Positions 33,643 to 45,018 of a stretch of DNA of 64,000 nucleotides are shown piece after piece (positions within the stretch are counted from its first letter, which is position 1; every line of letters starts with the position of its first letter). Source of the DNA: Ceratorhiza oryzae-sativae (Eukaryota > Basidiomycota > Agaricomycetes > Cantharellales > Ceratobasidiaceae); the NCBI GenBank assembly GCA_030998015.1, contig JARWMV010000252.1, forward strand, positions 62,001 to 126,000. Direction: 5' to 3'. The notes under the pieces are model-generated. The model made no database searches. It saw only the letters and a list, made by a program, of their open reading frames with translations, and had not been told where the DNA came from. The translations under genes and the position numbers were made by a program.

Positions 33643-35124
33643 CATAAAGGGATGGCAGAGGATATGTTTTGGTTGGTTGAGGATGAAGGAAGCAGGAAAG
33701 TGTTGGAAAGGTTCAAAAAGGATGCATATTTTGGAGAAATCATCCAATATCTGGTGTTGGGGGTGGTTTATGGAGACGATATAACACCAACAAACATAGA
33801 AAAGGCGCAAAAAAGGGCATCACATAGAGCAGTAGGGTTTGAGGTAGCTGACGGAAAGTTATGGAGGATTGCAGGGAAAGGATCCAATAGGGCACCAAGG
33901 GTCAAGTGTATTCTGAAGGAGGAAGGACCAGTGCTTGCATTGGCGATGCACGAATCGACAGGCCATTTTGGTCGAGATCTTACTATACTTGCTTTACAGG
34001 AACGTTACTTCTGGCCAAACCTCCATTCAGACGTAGTTACAGCCATCATGTCTTGCCCCAGGTGTCGAAACTTCAGCCCTAAACTCATGCAGGCCTTACT
34101 AGCACCAATCACACGGGCTTGCCCATTTGACCTCATATGTGGAGATTATCTCTCATTGCCCATTGGAACCGGAGGCTACAAAACAGTCCTACTATTCATC
34201 AACATCTACAGCTGCTTCACATTTGGGTTCATAACATGCAACACTGGGACAGGCTCCTTCACAGTCAAATGCCTAGAAAAGCTCTGCAACCACGTCATGA
34301 CACCAAACAGTTTTATGTTGGACAATGGGTCTCATTTCAACTGTTGTGAAGTGGAAGAATGGGGTGAACAGTGTGGAGCCTCTATACTCCATACACCTCC
34401 TTACACCCCATTGGCCAATGGTCTAGTTGAAGATGCCAATCATATCCTCTTAGGCAGACTGCACACTCTTTGCGCAGGAGATGTTGGCGAAGTTAAAGGC
34501 GACCCAAATTGTCCACTGACGCCCCCCCCTCACTCCTGGCCAACTTTCTTCAGAGAAGCCATCTGCCAAATGAACAACTGTATCTTGCCCACACTGGGAT
34601 ATTCCCCATGCGAACTTCTTACAGGGGTACTCACGGCCAATCAAAAGTACCAAGTCAGAACAGCTCTTAGACAGCAGTACCAAGGCAAGACTTTGCCACA
34701 AAACCCTGTCGATGTGAACATGGCTCTCTCATATGCACTACGAAGCGACGGCGCTGAATGTGCACTTACCCATGCAAAAGAGAGGAAACGACACTTCGAT
34801 ACTCATGCCCAAGTCCTAGCAGCAGAAGCAGGCAACCTAGTCCAAAAGTATGACACCCGCTGGGACAACACTCATAGTAACAACCAGAAATTGGTTCCCT
34901 GCTGGACGGGACCCTTCCATGTTTGGGAGTGAAAGAATACATTGTATGTGCTTGAGGACCTACAAGGGGAACTCGTCTCACCAGGGACCCATGCCAAGCA
35001 CCTCAGGAGGTACACACCCCATCTGGGCTCTGCGTTGGCTGTGCATATATCGAGTGGAGGCTTGATGCCTGTGCCAGAAGTAATTGTTCAAGACCCAGAG
35101 GCAAATAGTATGTTAGAATCTTGA
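33643..35124 (+). pseudogene. Integrase of element D with one TGA
   Basis: From MAEDMFWLV (33652), the HHCC zinc finger is visible (HESTGHFGRD at about 33949; CPRC at about 34054). The DDE core follows: Asp in ICGDYL (34140), Asp in MLDNGSH (34320) and Glu in LVEDANH (34430). The C-terminal part runs to CWTGPFHVWE, then TGA 34930-34932, and continues in frame (LYVLEDLQGEL, AKHLRRY) to TGA 35122-35124. No chromodomain follows, unlike elements A and E. All three catalytic residues are kept. Confidence 0.87.
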
Positions 35125-35280
35125 TGAAGGACTGTTGTTCTTGGCGTTCTTGCCTGTTTTGTTTTCTATATTTATGTGGTGGTTGAGTTTGGTTTATTAT
35201 TGTGTTGAGACCTAGTATACACGAACACTCTGTACTGTCTCAGACACCTGAGGATGGGTGTTGTCATGTGGGGGGGCACC

Positions 35281-35383
35281 TGTAGTAGTAGGTGACTGGG
35301 GGTATGCCCCCGTGGTAGTGTAGTTGTGTGAGAGCGTGTCAGAGAATCTCATCCTCTTCCACCACCTCTCTCACCTGTCTCCA
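35281..35383 (+). repeat. 3' LTR of element D
   Basis: 103 bp, directly after the tract GTGGGGGGGCACC, which can serve as the polypurine tract. Ends TCTCCA followed by TCAC and then the resumed LTR-A sequence. Confidence 0.82.
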
Positions 35384-35387
35384 TCAC

Positions 35388-36035
35388 ACTGGCATGCATG
35401 TATCTATTTGGCTCTGGAATGCCCTCCTCAGGGTATAAAGGGACCTCCTCTGAGGCCCTTCCAGACCACCTCCCACTCTTACTCAACCCAGACCAGTTAT
35501 TGGTTTCTTTTCTCTTTCTATTTCTCTTGTCTGTGTGTGATTTCTTATATAACTAGTACTGAGGAATAAAGTACCATATTAGTTATATACTGTCTGAGTT
35601 GTTGTATCTTATATACAGAGATATAAAAGGATACAATATTGCCTGATTGAGTGTGACATTAAGTACCAGCTATTAGAGGAAATCTAAGTACCTGTAGCTG
35701 AGGAAGTACATGCATTAGGCAGCCCACCATCTATCCTATAAGCTATCGCTTAAGTCTAGTATTAAGATTAGTATCAGTTAGTCCAAGCGACTAGGGCTGA
35801 ACTACATTTAAGATATCTAAGGGAACCTGACCATAGTAGTCTTGCTCTTTATACCTATAAATTAGTCAGTTTACACTGTGAAAGATTAAGACTACCTTGA
35901 GTGTTACTTGATCACATTGCAACTACCTTGAGCCTTCTTACTCCAGTCTAAGAAGTATTGAGTACAATTAGTGCATACTAACATATCTACATTTTCTTAA
36001 GCTCTAGATATATCAGTGTACCCTGACCCATAACA
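35388..36035 (+). repeat. LTR-A right half, resumed after element D
   Basis: Starts ACTGGCATGC-type sequence exactly where the left half (27475-27799) stopped and runs to the LTR-A end CCCATAACA. The left and right halves once formed one LTR-A copy. Confidence 0.88.
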
Positions 36036-37254
36036 GTAAGAAGGCTCAAAGTAGTTGCAATGTGATCAAGTAACACTCAAGGTAGTCTTAATCTTTCACA
36101 GTGTAAACTGACTAATTTATAGGTATAAAGAGCAAGACTACTATGGTCAGGTTCCCTTAGATATCTTAAATGTAGTTCAGCCCTAGTCGCTTGGACTAAC
36201 TGATACTAATCTTAATACTAGACTTAAGCGATAGCTTATAGGATAGATGGTGGGCTGCCTAATGCATGTACTTCCTCAGCTACAGGTACTTAGATTTCCT
36301 CTAATAGCTGGTACTTAATGTCACACTCAATCAGGCAATATTGTATCCTTTTATATCTCTGTATATAAGATACAACAACTCAGACAGTATATAACTAATA
36401 TGGTACTTTATTCCTCAGTACTAGTTATATAAGAAATCACACACAGACAAGAGAAAAAGAGAAAGAGAAAAGAAACCAATAACTGGTCTGGGTTGAGTAG
36501 AGGAGGGAAAGAGGTGGTCTGGAAGGGCCTCAGAGGAGGTCCTTTTATACCCTGAGGAGGGCATTCCAGAGCCAAATAGATACATGCATGCCAGTGCGAT
36601 CATCAAAAGAGGGTACTGCTATACTTGGGGTACACCCTAGCCCAGTATAGGATAAAAGAGTAAAGGCAGGGTGTGGATCGAAGGCATTGATGCATCTAAG
36701 ACCTGCTATTGGCTTGTAGATCATATTATCACAGTATATACATGTAATGAACAGAGGCTACATCTCAGTGAGTCATAAAGTGAGTCAGAGAAGCTTCTGG
36801 ATCAATTTGGGAAGCTCTCCTGACTCACTGGAGTCATTAGATCTTGATTGATGGTCCAGTAAGATTCTAATGATCTTTGGGCCATTCCGGCGCGAGGATC
36901 CGGTGGATCGCGACGATCTTCGGGAAGCAGATACCGCCGAAGATTAGCTATCGATAGAGCACAAGATCGCTTTGATAGCGTAAGCGGTTGCTGAGATATG
37001 AGCGGTGCGATGTTGTAATCAATATCTCCTGATAAGAGGAAATATCGCAACCTCTGTATCTCTCTGAAATCTTATCATAAAAACTTAGTAAAATATGCGT
37101 TGGAAAGCGGGAAATTTGTACTATTTAATGGAATGGAAAATAGTACAATTTGGAGTGCATACAAATTCAAGTATTTCACAAATTAATTACAGAGGCATCA
37201 CTTGAGGTTGGCAGAGCAGACTAAAATAATAGAAAATGTTAGTGATCCATAACA
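36036..37254 (-). repeat. Inverted LTR-A body
   Basis: Reverse complement of LTR-A from its first base (CCATAACA at 37247-37254) to an internal GTAAGAAGG site (36036). The last 98 bp of the LTR are not inverted but lie in plus orientation at 37255-37352, so only the body has been flipped. CTTAC/GTAAG is the shared breakpoint sequence. With 35388-35941 it forms arms of about 555 bp around a 94-bp spacer. Confidence 0.88.
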
Positions 37255-37352
37255 CTTACTCTAGTCTAAGAAGTATTGAGTACAATTAGTGTATACTAAC
37301 ATATCTACATTTGCTTAAGCTCTAGATATTCAAGTGTACCCTGACTGTAACA
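37255..37352 (+). repeat. LTR-A tail in original orientation
   Basis: CTTACTCTAGTC... to GACTGTAACA, the last 98 bp of LTR-A. It is the partner of the inverted body to its left. Confidence 0.85.
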
Positions 37353-37692
37353 CAGAGACTGCTTGGCTTGGTGACTGTGCAGGTAGTAGGTAGATGTTCA
37401 ACAAGAGGTCAAGTTCTGAGGCTTAAGGCTCTCAGACTCTCCCTTATATATTCATAGATGAGGCAGTACATATGAAATACAAAATCATACAATCTATGAA
37501 AGTGGTGCCACTTCAACAGAATATTCCAGAATGCATCAACAGTGGTCAACAACAACAAGGTCACATGACTCAGTCAATAATTCTATGCATATATCTGAAT
37601 AAACAGGAGTTGCCCAAAAACCAGAGGATAGAGATAAAACAAAAATGATATAAAGTCAGAATAAAACCATGCTCATGGTCTAGGCCATGACA
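37353..37692 (-). repeat. Partial LTR-E, inverted
   Basis: On the minus strand this begins TGTCATGGCCTAG, like 26967, and shares the central AACTTGACCTC and AGAGTCTGAGAGCC motifs. It lacks the outer end, which meets the LTR-A tail. No internal region is attached. Confidence 0.75.
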
Positions 37693-38097
37693 GGTTCAAT
37701 CAAGAATATTTGCCATATTGTTCACCAACAAGGGTGAATTTGGAGAATCCATCTAAGGGACATGTTCAAAATGTGTTTATATATGCATGTATGCCCTTAC
37801 ATGCTCTTATTGTACAATATGGAGCAATATCAGTAGGATCCCCATGTACTCAAAACCAGTATGTGCCACAGAAAGACCCATGCATGCTGTGCAATCTGAT
37901 GTGGGTGAAAGCTGAAGCTGTCAGATCTCACTGGCTTCCAGTATACAGAGATCCTACCAACATCTCTCTATATTGTGACATGAGATAATGTAAGAGTATA
38001 GATGCATAGATAGACACACTTCAAACACTTATCTTAGACAGATTCTCTAAATTCACCCTCATTGGTGAGTAATGTGGCAAATACTCTTGTTTGAACC
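37693..38097. repeat. Fold-back: 58-bp inverted arms directly after LTR-E
   Basis: 37693-37750 is the reverse complement of 38040-38097 with about ten differences, nearly all transitions. The middle carries a 92-codon plus frame with no recognised motif. Confidence 0.75.
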
Positions 38098-39336
38098 CTT
38101 CCAGTGCCCACCAAATCTCATTTTAAATGTGGCCAATGTCACCCCAATATTGGGTGGGTTCAAGAGTGGTGAGCAGGACACTGAACACCTGAGGGCCTTC
38201 TTCAGTACACTGGCATGGGTAGATTCTAGATATGCCATACTGGAATTCCATTGTGTTCCATCTCACCTGTAGTTTGGTCAGTTTTGTGCTATTCAAGACT
38301 CACTGTCCATTGATGGGTATCCCTAATCTGTTGCTACTGGTTGATGGGCAGTGGGTCCTGAACAGCACAAAACTGACCAAACTACAAGCAAGACAGAACA
38401 AACCAGAATTCTGGCACAACATCTCTAGTAGATTCATTCAAAAGAGTCCCATTTTTTCTTCCCATATCCAATGGATCCAATTAGCTCCCATAGCCACTTT
38501 CAAGACTAGCAAGTAATATTGAAGCGTCTAGTGTATGTATAGTATGCTTCGGTAACTTAGTGTAGTGTATGCGAAGCGGAAGAGCTCAACAAAATGTATA
38601 ATACACAAGTGAGAGGTGAAAGTCACTCAGTAGAGAGGCAATGCATACATTCAGTTATATAGTAAGAATCGGAGAATACAATGCATGAATAACGGGTGTA
38701 TCTATCTAATGTATCTATGAATGGAGTTAACATATGAAACTCAGGGTACATGCAGAGAGTAAGGAACAATGTCGAAATAACATCAAACAATATACAGGTC
38801 AGTTCAACAAGTAATATATTGCACATAGTTCCCACTGAGCTAAACAAGTTAAGAGATAGCAAGGTATTCAAAGGTGGGGCATTCACTTAATTCAGAAACC
38901 AATATGATCCAAAAAATTTAACCCTGAATAGATTCATTCAAAAGTTGTCTCATGCTCCAGTTCACCCCTGACAGTTGGGTTGTATCCAAAATTACATCCT
39001 ACCTGCACTGCCTTTTGTCACAGGAGGATGAGTGCAGCTGCACACAATGACCCTATATAAGTTCTATTTACAGCAGATTTCTAGGTTATCTCAGTTCTGT
39101 GGAAACCCCAGGCTGGACAAAAGTGGGACTAAAATGGGACCAGCCAAAACTTGTTCTCCCCTGGTAAAGGCATCAAATCGGGTTTCTCGAGCCAGGGAGA
39201 TTCGGGGTTCCTCCATTTATGATACAGGGATGCTTCGACGCCGTGCCAATCTCCAAATATAGGCGCAATCCTGATCATCACGCCACTGAATTTCCGAAGA
39301 ACCAGACGAAATGAGGTCACGGCGCAGACCTAGGTC
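38098..39336. other. No confident gene; includes a short hairpin
   Basis: Contains an inverted repeat of about 47 bp at 38268-38386 within a plus frame of 95 codons that has no recognised domain. The rest (38520-39336) shows short AT-rich frames only. It lies between the repeat block and the gene-rich half. Confidence 0.5.
38268..38386. repeat. Hairpin with about 47-bp arms
   Basis: TGTAGTTTGGTCAGTTTTGT at 38268 is repeated as its exact reverse complement ending at 38386. The match extends inward about 47 bp with only transition differences, around a loop of about 25 bp. Confidence 0.85.
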
Positions 39337-39343
39337 TATAAAA
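39337..39343 (+). promoter_or_regulatory. TATA box of the mycocypin-like gene
   Basis: TATAAAA lies 83 bp upstream of the ATG at 39426, a usual distance for fungal genes. Confidence 0.6.
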
Positions 39344-39425
39344 TCGCCCAGGCGAGTTTATCACTAACCTATACCAACCTTGCTCAACTTCACTCGGGGA
39401 TTTATATATACTAGGAACGCCTCAA

Positions 39426-40075
39426 ATGAATTCTCTGACCGAAGGGCCTTATCGCTTGCGCTACGTCCCCCCTAACGAGACACAAGTTACAGCTGGCCTG
39501 TATGCTACACGTGTCGATGGCATAGGCAATCCCATTACAGCGATCGCAAGAAATCACTCATTGGTTGATAACGAAAACGTATGTAGTTCGAGCTTGTACA
39601 GCTCTCATTTAAGCATATGTTTGTTTAGTGGTGGTTTTCCAAGGCCTTCGACAAGCACTGGTTTATTGTTTCACAAGGGCCGTTACCGAAACTCGCTGGC
39701 CATGGGCCAGTAAGTCTGGGTTTCAGCCATGGTGTGGTGAAGCAAGGTTCACCAATAATTCTCGCTGCTGGACTGGGCGAGTATGATATCAACCCCCTGG
39801 ATAACGATGAGTTCACGTGAGTGCAAGTCAGTAGACACAAGTATATGAACTAAATTGCTTGCGACAGTATCACGGTTGCTCAGAAGGACGGAATCGAGAC
39901 AACAGAAGTAAATTATATTGGTACCTCAAACAGCGGCACGGTGTGTATATATCTCTCTTGATGATATCCTCAAGTCTCATAAACGAGCGTATGATAGCTC
40001 GAGTTACAGGCATTCACGATACAAACTGGCGGACAAACAGCGGTTCCAAAATGGGCTTTTGAGAAAGTCGAATAA
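39426..40075 (+). CDS. Small four-exon protein, possibly a mycocypin-like (beta-trefoil) protease inhibitor
   Basis: Exons 39426-39578, 39629-39816, 39868-39940 and 40010-40075 join in frame through introns of 50, 51 and 69 nt, giving 159 residues. There is no signal peptide. The start (MNSLTEGPYRLRYV, then GLYATRVDGIGNPITAI) resembles the opening of clitocypin and macrocypin (SLxDGTYRLR..., EYATVEG...), and the protein ends WAFEKVE, similar to the Trp-x-Phe end of that family. Size also fits (mycocypins about 150-170 residues). These fungal inhibitors act on papain-like cysteine proteases and serve defence. The match is from memory of the family pattern, so other beta-trefoil proteins remain possible. 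It reads into the 3' end of the convergent GH3 gene, only 117 bp away. Confidence 0.6.
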
Positions 40076-40192
40076 TCAGGGCCTGACTGACTCCTCAATA
40101 AATGCGCCACTGTTGTCGGTTTTAGACCCCGACGAAAAAAAAATATTTCACCATTTGCGCTACCATACCGCTGAATGTCTGTAACTGTGCAA

Positions 40193-43100
40193 TCAAGCAA
40201 TTACACCTTTGAGCTTGAAGTCTCTGCTGCTTGCGCCGATCGTCACCCCAACCTGCCCGTCCATTTTTGCCCATCCTTGAGCAGCCACATCCCACACCGA
40301 CAGGTCATAACGAGACAGAGTGAGTGTCACGCGCTGTGTTTCACCAGGACGCAGAGCCACCCGATCGAAACCTCGGAGCTGGTTCGGCGGTGAGTTGGCG
40401 GACGCTGGAGCTTGGATATACAGTTGGGGAACCTAAAGCCACGCATTTAGAAGTGATAAAAGTGGGATAAATGCAGCATGCTTACCTCGTTCCCGACCAT
40501 GGATCCGGTGTTCGTGACATCGAACGATACCTGGTAATACGGCGCGTGCAGCCTACAAAACTATAACTTATCTGTGTATTCCCTAGAGAGTTGCAAGACT
40601 CACCATGGAGCAAGCGATGAGCCCTTGACATTGCCAGGCGCAACTTTTCCAGCTTCCCATGCCCCGGCGTCCTTGCTATAAACCGAGTTGGCGGCCTTGG
40701 ATACCTTAAGGTTCGCATAACTAAACGTCGTGTATGAAAGTCCATAGCCAAAGGGATAGCGTGGCTCGATGTTGTTCTATAAGACCAGTTAGCGAGGAAA
40801 CGACTAGACAGAAAAGGCGGGAAACCAACCTTATCAAAGTAACGATAATCGAAATATTGACTAGAAAGCGCATTAGCAGCATTCACAAGCGTCTTTTGGG
40901 ATTCACGGGTAAACCCACCCTTCGCTGTATGGTATTTGAGGAAACCCGGTCGTATCATAGATGACGTCTACGCCGTAATCGCTGCGCTGCTTGGCAATCG
41001 TATACGGAAGCCGTCCAGATGGGTTCACCGCGCCGTAAAGCACATCAACCACAGCATTTCCGGACTCTTGGCCGGGTAATCCAGCCCACAAAACCTACAA
41101 AAGTGCATGGATGAGACAACGTACCCGAACAAGACCTGACATTCCTTACTGCCGTAACATTAGGATGCTCAATCCACGGCTCCATGATGAGTGGCCCAAC
41201 AGAGTGCACAACAACTACGGTGTTGGGATTGACGCTTGCAACCGCCTGAACCAAAACATCGCCATTATTCCACGCCGTCAGGTTGTTCCTGAGAGCCTGT
41301 AAGTATCGCCATCGCTAGTTTTGTTATATAAACGTACCTGTCACCTCGGTTGCCATCGACAGTGATATATCCCTCCCCCGAATCGCTATTGATAAACACA
41401 AGAGCCACGTCTTTAGCCGCTGCACGGGCCTTGGCCCCCGCAATATCCCAATCGAGGAAATGCCACCCAATCGAAGTATGGTCCTGCTTGGCCCGAGCTT
41501 GCAAGGCCTCGACTGGCTATAAATCGAAGAAGACAGAGCGATTTCAGAAATGAAAACACGGCAGCAAGTCAGAGCTTGAAACGTACGGATACCAGGTATG
41601 GGAACTCTGCAGTTCCAGAGCCCCAGCCCATTGCAAGAGTCCCATCGACGCCTCGGCGGTCGCTAAAGCCGTTTGGACCACGAAGTGGTGGGGCAGCGTC
41701 GGACCCTAGTATGTTCATCAGTATCCGTCTATGCGTATAAAAATACCTAATATTGTATGTACCTATGACAGCCATGGATATGGGTTTCTTGAGAGGGAGT
41801 GATTCGTGGACGTTTTTAAGAAGAATTGTCGAAGCAGCTCCCATCTCGCGAATACCCCTGTCATATGAACCCAGTAAGCAACAGGTGAATAAACCCATAT
41901 AACAACACACTTGTAATGGTCTCCCTGAACGTCGACATGCAGGTTCAGCGAGCCTCTGTCGACGGTGCGGCTATCAAAATTGACTGGGGGGTAGTCCTTG
42001 TCTTGCCCAACCAAATACCATCCAGCAATAATACGAGTAGCCATATCCTTGATACAGCTTAATGAGCGCAAAAGATCTAACAAAAGGAAGAATAATACTG
42101 ACTGTAAGGCGCTCCTGGGACACCTGACCAGATCGAACATAGGACGTGAGGTTACCGCCAAAATGAGTTTGGTTGGCCGGGATTCCAAAGCGGGTACCAC
42201 CCGGCATATCCATCTGCGCATATAAATTGAGCTGATTACTCATTAAAAGAATGGGCATGAAGCGTACATCGAGCCCACGATTGGCTGATTCTGTGGAATG
42301 AGTCGCCCACCAGTCAGACATAATATAGCCCGGGAACCCGAACTCGGTTTTCAGGATTCCGTTCAGAAGCTTGTCGTTCTCGCAAGCGTAAGTACCGTTG
42401 ACTGACATAATACATTAAATGTGTTGCTTCAATACGAAGGATATCCGACACACCTTGATTGTATGAGCACATGACGCTGGCGACGCCAGCTGCGACGCTA
42501 CGAAGGAACGGACGTGCATATATCTCATGCTGAGTCCGATCATCAACGTTCGAAGATGATGAGTCCCGCTTGATCTCTTGTTCGCTATTAAAAACCGCCC
42601 TTAGTGCGAATCGAACATGCTTGGTAAATGGATCTTACTTGTTGATATAATGCTTGGCACTGAAAGTGAAACTATGTTAATAAACCCTTGCTACAAAATG
42701 ACAGGAGCGTACCATGCTTGCACACCAACACTCTGCATACCAATGATGGTCTCATAAGCCGCTTCTCCGCTCAAATAAGGGTCTGCCCCACTAATCCCGA
42801 TCCGTGAATCCAGATGTCACAAACTGGGATGCAGTTGACTCACAATCCTTCCCAATTGCGGCCTCCGGCGGCCACACGGCCCAAGTTCATCATCGGTCCT
42901 ATTAGTTACATGTAAGAAATTTTCGTGAAGAAGTATGCTGAGGGACATACCAAGAGCGACATTGACACCTTTACCCCTAAATTCCTGGCCAAGGGCCACC
43001 CCGCGTGATCGAATGAGGTTCCTATCCCAGGTGGCCGCCGCATTGATGCCCGCAGTAAATGCACTGACACGATCTGCCAAGCGGATACCTAACGGACTAT

Positions 43101-43678
43101 CCTGCAGACAAAGTCCAGGGAACTTGTATTTTGGCTGCTCTGCGATGTTTCCGAGACACCGAGTTACACCAAACCCGAGCCCCGTCGCGAGGCTCACTGT
43201 ATCGAGTATAGTTATAGACAGTTTATAATTTGTATTAGGGATCGACTCTCACCTTTATTAGGATCATCATTGGCGCGACAAAATCGGCTGCCATGGCAAG
43301 TGCCTCAGACCAAGTACGAGGTGTCGCACCCTGGACAAAGTGATCGTCGGGCAGGACGCCAACCGGCACTGGGGTAAATGTTCCGGTGCTGGTTGCGGCT
43401 GAAGAGGTAGTGGTACCAGTTGCGGATGAAGTGGAAGCAGTCCCATTCAGCATCGAGGAAACAGCTCCATTTGGTGCTGAGGAAACGGATCCGGTCGGCG
43501 CCGAGGGGGAGGCAATCGACGCGACAGGTACAGAGGCAGTGGTGGATGAATCAGAAGAAGGGGAAGAAATCGTTGACGATAATGGATTTGTCGAGTGCAC
43601 TTGGCGGACAAGTAAATGATGGTGGTGTGTCGCCGAAACGGAAGCGACAAGCGCGACAGCAAGCGCGAAGCGAACCAT
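40193..43678 (-). CDS. Secreted GH3 beta-glucosidase, copy 1 (apparent one-base frameshift)
   Basis: A multi-exon gene with a signal peptide ([16 protein letters not shown]), a Ser/Thr/Pro-rich linker (residues about 25-100), the GH3 N-terminal barrel ([19 protein letters not shown], and nucleophile Asp in [11 protein letters not shown] near 42330), the GH3 C-terminal domain ([11 protein letters not shown] near 41390, [12 protein letters not shown]) and a fibronectin-III-like end ([27 protein letters not shown]). It releases glucose from cello-oligosaccharides outside the cell. Stop is TGA at 40193-40195. At the end of exon 1, near 43268, one base is missing relative to copy 2: frame ATG AT-GAT CCT. 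Exon 1 (to 43253) therefore meets exon 2 (from 43196) out of phase. Either this copy is a recent pseudogene or the sequence has an error there. Everything else is intact. Confidence 0.88.
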
Positions 43679-45018
43679 GCTTGCAAGAAGGAGAGCGAAT
43701 CCAGAATGCTCAGTCGCCGTGTTCCCCCGCGCCTTTCATAGCTTGCAAAAGCATTGCAAGATCCTATGGCGCAGGCATATTTGCACCGTGCCCCTCACGA
43801 GATGCTCGGCCTGGCCAGGGCCGGAAATGATGTTCACATTCTGTTGACCTGGGAGGCTGAAGTTGGAAGCATGGCGCTGGCGCGCTGTATGTTCACTGTT
43901 AGGTCTGTTGGTTTGAGGAAGCAAATAGACACCTGAGCCAAGAGAGCCCACGCCCATTTGGTTCAGGCTGTCGGCTGACGATCACATCCGAGGCTGATGG
44001 ATCAGTCTGCCCGGAAGTATTGTACAGGGGTGGTCCGGACAAACCAGAGCAACACGGACAGCAGAATCATAGACCAGTCAATTGTGTGTCAGGCTACAAT
44101 AAACATGGTTGATGGTAAGGACAAATCGAACCCCTGCAGTCAGTGGGTGCCCCTCCACAAGCGGTTTAGTCGACCATACCAGATGTAAACCTTGTGTATA
44201 TAACATTATGTTTCATCAGCCGGATGCACTTTAGTTGACTAGAAGAGTGGGTAAGCCCATCTAGAATCACCTCCACCCCCCAACGTAAGCAGTTGACACA
44301 GAATCTAGAACAAGAAACATACTCAGGCTTATGTGACCGCGCCTCGATCAGCCAGCCTAGCAACTATTCTCATTTATTTGAGTCCATGCAGCCCAATTTC
44401 TCATGTCGAATGAAATGGACCTATCATTTGATGAAGTCAAGAGAAAACGCCATGCGCAAGGCTAAGGCGTTATGAACCTGCTCAGTCTGTGATGCGAGGC
44501 CTACGTCTGTTATCGGTCCAAGGCGCTTCAGTCCAGATAGACAATTTTTAACTTTCAACGCCCTGAAAGTAATCGCTAGACATGAGGCACATGGCATGCG
44601 CAAAACTCACATACGTATTCTGATGGATCTTTCACGGCACAAAATATCATACTTGCGCTCAGCTTCAGGACACAGTATTGTCCGTGTTATCCCGCAAGCC
44701 GCCTCACTACTTCAAAAGGTTTGACTAGTAGCATTTACTCTGGCTGAAATACATTGCAGAGTTTTGGTGAGTCTGATAATCGATTGAATTATCACCTCCT
44801 CGGCTTCACATATCACACTCTCCCTCGCTGGATAATACAGTTGTATCAATTGTAACAACGCTTCTTCGCATCTTCACGACGTAAGTTTTCCAGAAATCGT
44901 TGGTGTTCATAGAATTTGAGGCAAGCTCTTTGGGAACATCCTACATCACATGGGCATCGAGCATAAGCACGATGTTGGTGAGTAACATATTCTTAGCATT
45001 CTGAGCTCGGGCTCTGGT
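43679..45018. other. Intergenic; promoter side of GH3 copy 1
   Basis: No convincing gene. A CTATGAAAGG element (minus strand, near 43731-43742) about 60 bp upstream of the GH3 start also occurs upstream of copy 2 (52982-52993) and may be a shared core promoter motif. Confidence 0.45.

Larger units (their letters stand above)
27800..35383 (+). mobile_element. Element D: 7.6 kb Gypsy-type retrotransposon with 103-bp LTRs
   Basis: Short direct repeats TGTAGTAGTAGG...TCTCCA at 27800-27902 and 35281-35383 bound gag, protease, RT, RNase H and integrase in Gypsy order. The flanking 4 bp are TCGC (27796-27799) and TCAC (35384-35387), a target duplication with one CpG transition. A G7 tract precedes the right LTR. 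The element interrupts an LTR-A copy, as the two halves at 27475-27799 and 35388-36035 join to the LTR-A sequence. Confidence 0.88.

Noticed and set aside
35324..35569. Plus frame spanning the element D 3' LTR and LTR-A
   Set aside because: It crosses an insertion junction and has no conserved motif.
43386..43830. Plus-strand frames opposite the GH3 copy 1 N-terminus
   Set aside because: Antisense of the Ser/Thr/Pro linker, Val/Glu-rich; no independent support.
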